Assembly (NCBI GenBank): GCA_002104945.1
Contig: MCFH01000065.1
Coordinates: forward strand, 124,001 to 188,000
Reading direction: 5' to 3'
Source: Piromyces finnis
Lineage: Eukaryota > Neocallimastigomycota > Neocallimastigomycetes > Neocallimastigales > Neocallimastigaceae
Length of the DNA stretch: 64,000 bases
Positions 51,069 to 61,002 of the stretch are shown here, piece by piece (within the stretch, counting starts at the first letter, position 1; every line of letters starts with the position of its first letter). Under the pieces are notes generated by a model. The model made no database searches. It was not told the origin of the DNA and worked only from the letters and a program-made list of their open reading frames with translations. The translations under genes were made by a program, and so were the position numbers.

Positions 51069-52060
51069 GTCTTAAAATCATTTCAAAAATCGTAACTGAT
51101 AGAATTCCTAAGTATGCTTTTTCTCATAATTTTATAAGACCTGAGCAATTTGGTTTTCGTAATAAAGAAGAATGCATTTACTTATTTATTTCCATTACAG
51201 AAATCTGTCAAAGAAGAAAATTTAAAGGAAAAGCCACTTATATTGCCTTCCTTGACCTCAAAAAAGCATACGACTCGGTTCCTATTTTTAATATCCTTAC
51301 AAAGTTATATAAAATAGGTATAGGTGGTAAATGTTTTGATTTTCTCAATAATCTCTACTCTACCTCAAAAGCTCGTGCACGTTTCTTGGATATGCTTTCT
51401 AATGAATTCACTATCAATCGTGGTGTAAGACAAGGATGTCCTCTTTCTCCTATTCTATTTAATCTCTTCATCAACGATATTTTATATAAATGTGAAAGGC
51501 TTGGTATTAGTTTAGGAAATAAACAATGCTCTGGTGGCCTTTTTGCTGATGACATTGTTCTGATTGTTCCTAGCAAGAAGAACTTTCAGAAGATGTTTAA
51601 TCTAGTACTCGATTGGGCTAATTTATATGAAATGTCTTTTGGGATAAATAAGTGTGCAACTATTGTTGTTAAATCTATCAACTTTAATAGATCCCCTAGT
51701 TATGTCGACCAAGCATTTTACATCGGTATGTACTCTATTCCAAAGGCTTCTTGCTATACTTATCTTGGAACCCCGTTTGACGAAGATTTTTCTCTGACTC
51801 CTATTCTATGTGACAAGTACAAAAAAGTTCAAAAAATTTTATTCGCTTTCAAGAGCTTTCTTATCAGTAATTATGTTCCTATTGGTTTAAAAAATATAGT
51901 CATTTCTTTACAATGAGTTGCAGCCATTCATTTTTATATTTTAAATAAAGTCTCTTATTATGCTCCATTACTTGGTTCCAACAAAAATAGAACTAGAAGA
52001 GTCCAATCTCTTATCAATACTGCTGTTCTTTGGAGTGTCAATAGCTTCCATAATAAAAGT

Positions 52061-52663
52061 TTGTATAACAATGATTTTGTTTTTGAACGAAATTCATTTA
52101 TTAATTCATATGCTCTTACAAGGGATTTGAGGATTCCAACACTTTCATGTATTTGTGCTGCGCAACAAGTGAAATGCTTTGTTAAATGGAGAAAATCAAA
52201 CTGTAATATTAAAGATCTCGTCCGATCTATTCCTCCCATGTCTCATTACTCTTGGGCCAAAGAATCTTGTTCACTTCATAAGAAACTTATAAAAAGAAAT
52301 ATTAAAAGTACTAAAGATATTAAAGAACATTATTGGAATAATAGTAGCCTAAATAATGGAAGTAAGGCCCTCAGATATACTAACTACAAATTCTTTAATT
52401 TAAATCGCCTAATGCATACCGGTCTCAACAAATCTCACTTAAATTTAAGAATTACTTGGATTATTCGTATTCGATGCGGTTATGAAAACACTACCCGAAT
52501 TGCTATTGCCAGTAATAGAGTTACACCTGACTGCTCTCGTGTGTGTTCATGTTGCGGATATGATGAACAATCTTTTTACCATTGGCTATTAGAATGTTCT
52601 GCATTCTCTGAATACAAAACTTCTTCACTTAGCTTTCTTGACGATCTTTACCCTTTTTCATAA
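52061..52663 (+). pseudogene. LINE RT C-terminal part with zinc finger (copy A)
   Basis: An open frame of 200 codons lies downstream of the RT stop. It is nearly identical in copies B and C. Conserved points are KCFVKWRKSN and the CCHC finger in VCSCCGYDEQSFYHWLLEC (C-x2-C-x8-H-x4-C type found after RT in many LINEs). It ends at SFLDDLYPFS, 26 nt inside the next frame. It should be the continuation of the RT polyprotein. Confidence 0.75.
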
Positions 52664-53042
52664 TAAATACAATAATTTATTCATCACTTACTTACTCCCT
52701 GAGATGGAAGTAAGAAAAACAATTTATAACTATATTTTTACGTTTCTTCTTAGTGGAACTTTAGCTTATGATGAGCTACAAATCGATAAGGCGGAACAAA
52801 GACATTTGAATGAACAGCTTTACAGTTCATCAGTGTCTCATGTTCCATATGTTCCATATGTAGAGGGTTTCACGGTTTTTTTTATTACTAAAACAATCCC
52901 TATCATTAGTAGCTCAATAAAGCTACTTTTTGATAGGTTTAGTAAAACACATAATGTAATCAAGAGCGCCGATGGCGTACCAATATGTCAAAGGAACATT
53001 CTCAGTGTTCCGTACACAGGGTTCAATGTTAGTAGTTCATAA
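52638..53042 (+). pseudogene. LINE overlapping frame (C-terminal domain, copy A)
   Basis: The frame is offset +1 from the zinc-finger frame and overlaps it by 26 nt around a CCCTTTTTC stretch. It encodes 134 aa, with FHNKYNNLFITYLLPEMEVR and YNYIFTFLLSGTLAYDEL. The same overlap exists in copies B (55952-55536) and C (59526-59275). In the second LINE family at 54536-55036 a similar piece (MYNKIFKFLFGG) is in the same frame as the finger. Confidence 0.65.
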
Positions 53043-53383
53043 TGAAAACATTATGAACTCATGGGAGAGTTTAGTGGACACCACACTATCATATTTGATG
53101 TTACTTTTCTTTTTTATTTCATTTAATTTATTAGGTAGAGGTAGGGATCATTCCCACACAGTATAAATTGTAAAGTTCATTGAACTTTTATGCAACTTAA
53201 ATAATCATAATTATTTTATTTTATTTTATTTTATATTTATATATATATATATATTATTATTTTTATTTATTATTTATTATATCAATATGTATTATCACCT
53301 AATATAATGTAATATTTCAAATTAAATAAATAAATACAGGAAGAAGTGTATTCTCTTTCTAGTCTAAAAAAAATAGTAATACA

Positions 53384-54068
53384 TTTTAATTTTCTCCATT
53401 TAACAAAGCATTTCACTTGTTGCGCAGCACAAATACATGAAAGGGTAGGAATCCTCAAATCCCTTGTAAGAACATACAGACTAATAAATGAATTTCATTC
53501 AAAAATAAAATCATTATTATTTAAACTTTTATTGTAAAAGCTATTGACACTCTATAAAACAGCAGTATTGATAAGAGATTGGATTCTGCGAGTTCTATTT
53601 TTGTTGGAACCAAGTAATGGAGCATAATAAGAGACTTTACTTAAAATATAATAATGAATGGCTGCAATTCATTGTAAAGAAATGACTATATTTTTTAAAC
53701 CAATAGGGATACAATTGTTGGTAAAAAAGAGAATAATACTTTTTGTATTATTTTGTACATATTAGATGGAATAGGAGTCAGAGAAAGATCTTCGTCTAAC
53801 TGGATTCCAAGATAAGCATAACAAGAAACTTTTGGAATCGAGTAAATGTCAATGTAAAAGAGTGGATCTACATAACTAGGAGACCTATTAAAGTTGATAG
53901 ACTTAACAACAATAGCTGCACATTCATTTATTCCAAAAGACATTTCATTTAAATTAACTCAATCAAGAATTGGGTTGAGCATCTTTTGAAGGCTCTTCTT
54001 GCTAGAAGCAATCAGAATAATGTCATCAACAAAAAGGCCACCACAGCATCGTTTATTTCCTAAACTAA
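53384..54068 (-). mobile_element. LINE fragment A', inverted
   Basis: Homologous to copy A from about 51530 to 52205, in reverse. It is cut at both ends and starts right after copy A's A tail. It carries SFGINECAAIVVKSINFNRS and the same TGA in the RT frame as copy A (Q-stop before the AAIH-like run), so the two share a recent ancestor. The frame is broken elsewhere. Confidence 0.8.
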
Positions 54069-54239
54069 CAACATTTTTTTTAATGGAATCAAATATTTTT
54101 AAACTTTATTATTAATTTAGTTAAGATTATAATACATATTATAAAAAAAACTAAAAGAAAAATAAAAATAAAAAAAAATAAACACAAATGAATAAAAATT
54201 GGGTATAATATATTCTAGTAATTTTAATTAAAGTAAGAA

Positions 54240-55205
54240 AGTCACTATTATACTAAAGTATAATAATTGTATTTGACTTCCAATGAAACACGGAGCTAAA
54301 GATCAGAATTTTATCATGGAACAAAATTATGATCTCCATTGGTTGCGCTGGCCCTCCTGGTCTGTTTTACTGTTTCTTCAGCATTGACATTGGCTGTTGC
54401 TTCAAACCTTTTGAACATTGACCATTGCTGGCCAATAGCAAAAGGCATGATTTTGGTTAGAAGTTCCGCGGTTACCGTCAAGAATGGTGTTCCTTCGTTA
54501 GTGCCAGATTGAATCTGACACTTGCAAAGTTCTTTCTATTTCCTTGAATTGTAATTGATATTGTTAAAACTTCTTCCCCCAAAAAGGAATTTAAATATTT
54601 TATTATACATACTAGAATAATCATACACATTAATATTCACCGGATTATTAGAACTATTACTATTATTAACTAAATTACTATCTAAATTAGAATTATTATC
54701 TTCACTATTGCTATTATTCTTATTCTTATTATTCTTCTTATTATTATTATTGGTACTATTATTATTAAAATTATTGTTATCTCTACTTATATTAACATTT
54801 TCATTATTATTGATAGGGCTGTTGGAATTACGTTGACTGAAAAAATTTAATAGCTGGATTATGGGATTGTAATGTTTAGTACGAATATCTCTAAATATTG
54901 GACAATCTAATAACCAATGCTTAATAATTTGATCACCACTCTTGCAACATGAACAGTAGCTAGGACAAACTGGATCAACAAATTTAGCAGCTTTGGCAAC
55001 TCTAGCATCCAACTTGTATCCCCTTCTTGCTTTCAATAGGCAGTAGAAATCATAAGCAAACTCTGGGTACTCATAACATAATTTAATAAAATCTTCAATA
55101 AATTTATTAAAGATTGAATTTCCTTTGAGATCTTTCCAGTAAAAGTTTTTAACTGCTTTAACATCTCTATGCTTTTTTAATTTTTATCAAGTGTCCTACT
55201 TGATT
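54240..55205 (-). mobile_element. Fragment of a second LINE family
   Basis: Minus-strand frame 55036-54536 encodes KARRGYKLDARVAKAAKFVD, then a CCHC finger (CSCCKSGDQIIKHWLLDC) and DIRTKHYNPIIQLLNFF. Next is a long Asn-rich insert from AAC/AAT triplets, then YSSMYNKIFKFLFGGRSFNN. The organisation equals the family-1 C-terminus, but the sequence is distant. The GC-richer part at 54260-54530 looks like its 3' end. It is 5'-truncated near 55205. Confidence 0.65.
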
Positions 55206-55211
55206 TTCACC

Positions 55212-57720
55212 ATTTTTTTTTTTTTTTTTTTTTTAGACTAGGAAGAGAATACACATCTTTTATTTATTTATTTAATTTGTGATATTACATTATATTAGGT
55301 GATAATACATATTGATATAATAAATAATAAATAAAAATAATAAAATATATATAAATAAAAATATAAATATAAAATAATATAAAATAATTATTTAAGTTGC
55401 ATAAAAGTTCAATGAACTCTGCAATTTCTACTGTGTGGGATTGGTCCCTACCTCTACCTAATAAATTAAATGAAATAAAAAAAAGAAGTAACATCAAGTA
55501 TGATAGTGTGGTGTCCACTAAACTTTCCCATGAGTTCATAATGTTTTCATTCGAAGAAATACTAACATTGAACCCTGTGTACAGAACATTAATATGTTCC
55601 TTTGCCATATCGGTACGCCATCGGCGCTATTGATTACGTTAGGTGTCTTACTAAACCTATCAAAAAGTAGCTTTATTGAGCTACTAATGATAGGGATTGT
55701 TTTAGTAAGAAAAGCTGCGAGAATATCTACATATGGAACATATGGAACATGAGACACTGATGAACTGTAAAGCTGTTCATTCAAATGTCTTTGTTCCGCC
55801 TTATCGATTTGTAGCTCATCATAAGCTAAAGTTCCACTAAGAAGAAACGTAAAAATATAGTTATAAATTGTTTTTCTTACTTCCATCTCAGGGAGTAAGT
55901 AAGTGATGAATAAATTATTGTATTTATTATGAAAAAGGGTAAAGATCGTCAAGAAAGCTAAGTGAAGAAGTTTTGTATTCAGAGAATGCAGAACATTCTA
56001 ATAGCCAATGGTAAAAAGATTGTTCATCATATCCGCAACATGAACACACACGAGAGCAGTCAGGTGTAACTCTATTACTAGCAATAGCAATTCTGGTAGT
56101 GTTTTCATAACCGCATCGAATACGAATAATCCAAGTAATTCCTAAATTTAAGTGAGATTTGTTGAGACCGGTATGCATTAGGCGATTTAAATTAAAGAAT
56201 TTGTAGTTAGTATATCTGAGGGCCTTACTTCCATTATTTAGGCTACTATTATCCCAATAATGTTCTTTAATATCTTTAGTACTTTTAATATTTCTTTTTA
56301 TAAGTTTCTTATGAAGTGAACAAGATTCTTTGGCCCAAGAGTAATGAGACATGGGAGGAATAGATCGGACGAGATCTTTAATATTACAGTTTGATTTTCT
56401 CCATTTAACAAAGCATTTCACTTGTTGCGCAGCACAAATACATGAAAGTGTTGGAATCCTCAAATCCCTTGTAAGAGCATATGAATTAATAAATGAATTT
56501 CGTTCAAAAACAAAATCATTGTTATACAAACTTTTATTGTGGAAGCTATTGACACTCCAAAGAACAGCAGTATTGATAAGAGATTAGACTCTTCTAGTTC
56601 TATTTTTGTTGGAACCAAGTAATGGAGCATAATAAGAGACTTTACTTAAAATATAGGAATGAATTACTATATTTTTTAAGCCAATAGGAACAGGATTGTT
56701 AGTGAGGAAGCTCTTAAAAGAGAATAAAGATTTCTGAACTTTTTTGTACATATTAGACAAAATAGGAATCAGAGAAGGATCTTCGTCAAACGGGGTTCCA
56801 AGATAAGTATATCAAGAAACCTTTGGAATAGAGTACATACCGATGTAAAATGTTTGGTCGACATAACTAGGGGATCTATTAAAATTGATAAGTTTAACAA
56901 CAATAGTTGCACATTTATTTATTCCAAAAGACATTTCATTTAAATTAGTACAATCAAGAACTAGATTGAGCAGCTTTTGAAGATTCTTCTTGCTAGGAGC
57001 AATCAGAACAATGTCATCAGCAAAAAGGCCACCACAGCATTGTTTATTTCCTAAACTAACACCAAGCCTTTCACATTTATATAAAATATCGTTGATGAAG
57101 AGATTAAATAGAGTAGGAGAAAGAGGACATCCTTGTCTTACACCACGATTGATAGGGAATTCATTAGTGAGCATATCCAAGAAACGTGCACGAGCTTTTG
57201 AGGTAGAGTAGAGATTATTGAGAAAATCAAAACATTTACCACTTATACCTAATTTATATAACTTTGTAAGGATATTAAAAATAGGAACCGAGTCGTATGC
57301 TTTTTTGAGGTCTAGAAAAGCAACATAAATGGTTTTTCCTTTAAATTTTCTTCTTTGACAGATTTCTGTAATGGAAATAAATAAGCAAATGCATTCTTCT
57401 TTATTACGAAAACCAAATTGCTCAGGTCTTATAAAATTATGAGAAAGAGCATACTTTGGAATTTTATCAGTTACAATTTTTGAAATGATTTTAAGACCTA
57501 CGCTGATGAGAGAAATACCACGATAATTATTACAATTTGAAAGATCGCCTTTCTTTGGAATAGAAACAATGGAAGCAGAGTTCCATTTCAAAGGAAAGGA
57601 TCCATTCCAGATTTTATTAAAAACTAATTTAAGACAATTTCCAGCAGACTTATTTTCTTTTTCCAGTTTTTCATTACAAAAGAAAGTTTTGAAGAGTAGA
57701 AAAGAGATTCCTTAGAAAAT
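55212..57720 (-). mobile_element. LINE copy B, longest family-1 copy
   Basis: Read right to left. It starts upstream of WNGSFPLKWNSASIVSIPKK (near 57590), the usual N-terminal RT block, then NYRGISLISVGLK, RPEQFGFR, FLDLKKAYDSVP, RGVRQGCPLSPTLFNLF and GGLFADDIVL. Open frames are 57591-56812 (259 aa), 56529-55927 (200 aa) and 55952-55536 (138 aa). The 3' end has the AATAAATAAATA segment, then the TGTATTCTCTTCCTAGTC word and an A tail (T run at 55212-55233 as given). A 24-bp deletion near 56660 removes the region that holds the TGA in copy A. Endonuclease and ORF1 are missing. Confidence 0.88.
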
Positions 57721-58195
57721 CTAGAGTTTCAGAGAATAAAAAATAAAAAAGATATTACTAGAATCATATAAAATCATAAAAAAAAAAAAAAAAGCCGAGC
57801 CCCTCGAAAAAATAAAAATAGAAATAGAAAAATAAAAAGATTAAATATGATTATAGTAATGAAAGCCGCACCCCACAACGAAACTCAAGAATAAATGAAA
57901 GGAATAACAAACTAACTGAAAAAACAAAACTATCTGACTAATCAACATATAAAGAGTAGAAAGGAATAAAAGAACAAAGAGAGTAAGTAAAAAACTAGGA
58001 TAACAAAATGTCTATGAAAATTAAAAAATAAAAAGAAATCAAAAATATTCAAAATCAGTATTTAATACTACCGAATCAAACAATTTTAAGTTTAAAATGA
58101 TATGTTATAAAAGTTGTTAAAGCAACTACTATCTAAAATAAGTTGAAGGAGTGAGGGATATATGATATAACAACTAACAATCAAATTATCGACTC
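57721..58195. other. Unassigned sequence between LINE copies
   Basis: Moderately AT-rich, with an A run at 57779-57794 followed by GCCGAGCCCC, and the related phrase GCCGCACCCC near 57864. It may be more LINE sequence from an unrecognised part. No open frame of note. Confidence 0.3.
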
Positions 58196-59165
58196 TACTC
58201 GCTCAGTACCATGAACTTGAGTAGGGCCCCTTGAGAAGCTTTATTTATTAAATAAATGAAGGTATGTTCCCCTTGATTTACACCATGTATATTTTCTAAA
58301 TTTAGAAATGTAATTGATAAGGTATGAGATAATACAATTTGAGTTTTTCCACTTGTTAAAACATTTAACTGAGCTAATACGTATTTAGCTGTTTAGCCGA
58401 TAATGGAGGAATATTCAAATCTTTTGAAATAGAGTATAGAGATATAAACGATACAGCTTTATGAACTCCTGCATCTCATTGTATCCCTTTGTTAACATGC
58501 TTCTGAGCAATCCTAGACCTAGCTTTGTTGGATCCAGGTAATGGTGCAAAGTATGAAATTCTGTTGATCACTTGTGAGTTAAGTACTAGCTTTATGAAAT
58601 GAATAGGAATATTTGGATTTCTTAAAAATTTACTGACTGAAAAAAGTCCTTTCAAAACTTTGTTATTAAGAGCTTTGATAACTGGTTTTAGGGACAAATT
58701 CTTATTAAATAGAACACCAAGATAAGTGTAGCAATCAGTATTTGGAATGAGTTTTTCTGCTAAGTAAAATGTTGGATCTTTCTTGTTCTGATTTTCTACT
58801 GATTCAAGATGAATCACCATCGTTAAACATTTCTGGATACCAATTCGTTAATCTTAAGCAACTTTTTTAAATATCTTCTTGATGGAGCCCAAATAACTAT
58901 ATCATCTGCAAAAAAATCCACCACAGCATCAGCATCGAATGTCTCCTAAACTAACTTCGAGATCTTCGCACTCTTTAAAAATATCATTAATAAAGGGATT
59001 AAAAAGAATAGATGAAAGTGGGCAACCTTGACGGACTCCTTTCTTCACATTAAAAGATTTCGAGAATTGACTATCAATTTGACAAATTGATGTCTACAAC
59101 ATATTTCTTGGATTGAAATGAAAAGACTGATACTTTCTTCCTTTTTTTGAAAACCATAAACTAAC
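58196..59165 (-). mobile_element. Fragment of a third LINE family
   Basis: Minus-strand pieces in order: KKGVRQGCPLS (near 59045), FADDIVIWAPSRR with a shift (near 58910), and an open frame at 58820-58476 with IPNTDCYTYLGVLFNKNLSL and ISYFAPLPGSNKARSRIAQK. Continuing left, IQKL-like KCF-x-KWK pieces resemble family 1. These are the RT core and thumb of a LINE diverged from families 1 and 2. Stops and shifts show that it is dead. Confidence 0.65.
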
Positions 59166-59168
59166 AAC

Positions 59169-60758
59169 AAGCCTTTGCCATATTAGTACGACGTCAGCGC
59201 TATTGATTACATTAGGTGTTTTACTAAACCTATCAAAAAGTAGCTTCATTGAGCTACTAATGATAGGGATTGTTTTAGTAAAAAAAAGTCGCGAGACCCT
59301 CTACATATGGAACATATGGAACATGAGACACTGATGAACTGTAAAGCTGTTCATTCAAATGTCTTTGTTCCGCCTTATCGATTTGTAGCTCATCATAAGC
59401 TAAAGTTCCACTAAGAAGAAACGTAAAAATATAGTTATAAATTGTTTTTCTTACTTCCATCTCAGGGAGTAAGTAAGTGATGAATAAATTATTGTATTTA
59501 TTATGAAAAAGGGTAAAGATCGTCAAGAAAGCTAAGTGAAGAAGTTTTGTATTCAGAGAATGCAGAACATTCTAATAGCCAATGGTAAAAAGATTGTTCA
59601 TCATATCCGCAACATGAACACACACAAGGGCAGTCAGGTGTAACTCTATTACTAGCAATAGCAATTCTGGTAGTGTTTTCATAACCGCATCGAATACGAA
59701 TAATCCAAGTAATTCCTAAATTTAAGTGAGATTTGTTGAGACCGATATGCATTAGGCGATTTGAATTAAAGAATTTGTAGTTAGTATATCTGAGGGCTTT
59801 ACTTCCATTATTTAGGCTACTATTATTCCAATAATGTTCTTTAATATCTTTAGTACTTTTAATATTTCTTTTTATAAGCTTCTTATGAAGTGAACAAGAT
59901 TCTTTGGCCCAAGAGTAATGAGACATGGGAGGAATAGATCGGACGAGATCTTTAATATTACAGTTTGATTTTCTCCATTTAACAAAGCATTTCACTTGTT
60001 GCGCAGCACAAATACATGAAAGTGTTGGAATCCTCAAATCCCTTGTAAGAGTATATGAATTAATAAATGAATTTCATTCAAAAACAAAATCCTTGTAATA
60101 GAAATTTTTATTGTGAAAGCTATTGACACTCCAAAGAACAGCAGTATTGATAAGAGATTGGATTCTGTGAGCTCTATTTTTGTTGGAACCAAGTAATGGA
60201 GCATAATAAGAGACTTTACTTAAAATATAGGAATGAATAACTATATTTTTTTTAAATCAATAGGGGATCTATTAAAATTGATAAGTTTAACAACAATAGT
60301 TGCACATTTATTTATTCCAAAAAATATTTCATTTAAATTAGTACAATCAAGAACTAGATTGAGCAGCTTTTGAAGGTTCTTCTTGCTAGGAGCAATCAGA
60401 ACAATGTCATCAGCAAAAAGGCCACCACAGAATTGTTTATTTCCTAAACTAACACCAAGCCTTTCACATTTATATAAAATATCGTTGATGAAGAGATTAA
60501 ATAGAATAGGAGAAAGAGGACATCCTTGTCTTACACCACGATTGATAGGGAATTCATTAGTGAGCATATCCAAGAAACGTGCACGAGCTTTTGAGGTAGA
60601 GTAGAGATTATTGAGAAAATCAAAACATTTACCACGTATACCTTGACAGATTTCTGTAATGGAAATAAATAAGCAAATGCATTCTTCTTTATTACGAAAA
60701 CCAAATTGCTCAGGTCTTATAAAATTATGAGAAAGAGCATACTTGAGATTCTATCAGT
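59169..60758 (-). mobile_element. LINE copy C, internally deleted
   Basis: Same family as copy B and close to it. Compared with B it lacks about 120 bp near 60643, which removes the FLDLKKAYDSVP block (catalytic motif A). It also lacks about 190 bp near 60258. The frame at 60573-60241 keeps RGVRQGCPLSPILFNLF and FADDIVL. The zinc-finger frame 60037-59501 (178 codons open) and the overlapping frame 59526-59275 are kept. It is truncated at both ends and cannot move by itself. Confidence 0.85.
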
Positions 60759-60777
60759 ATATACAAACATGAGCTTA

Positions 60778-61002
60778 TATTTTTTATTTTTTTTATTTTT
60801 TATTTTTTTGTTTTTTTGTTTTTTTTATTTTTTTATTTTTTATTTTTTTATTTTTTTGTTTTTTTGTTTTTTTTATTTTTTTTTTTTTTTATTTTTTTTT
60901 TTTTTTTATTTTTTTTTTATTTTTTTATTTTTTTATTTTTTTGTTTTTTTTTATTTTTTTGTTTTTTTTATTTTTTTATTTTTTATTTTTTATTTCAACA
61001 TC
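60778..61002. repeat. T-rich low-complexity block
   Basis: Runs of ATTTTTTT and GTTTTTTT make a 200-bp block just past the end of the ABC pseudogene. Open frames over it are Phe/Leu repeats and are not genes. Confidence 0.85.

Larger units (their letters stand above)
51069..53373 (+). mobile_element. LINE retrotransposon copy A, 5'-truncated
   Basis: The copy starts inside the reverse transcriptase at about 51069 (compare copy B near 57497) and ends with an AATAAATAAATA stretch, a TGTATTCTCTTTCTAGTC word and an A run at 53373. Motifs visible are FLDLKKAYDSVP (motif A with catalytic Asp), RGVRQGCPLSPILFNLF, and GGLFADDIVL (motif C, FADD). There is no endonuclease because of the truncation. 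Downstream come a zinc-finger region and a second overlapping frame. The RT frame has an in-frame TGA at 51913-51915, shared with fragment A'. The copy is dead but recent. Confidence 0.88.
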
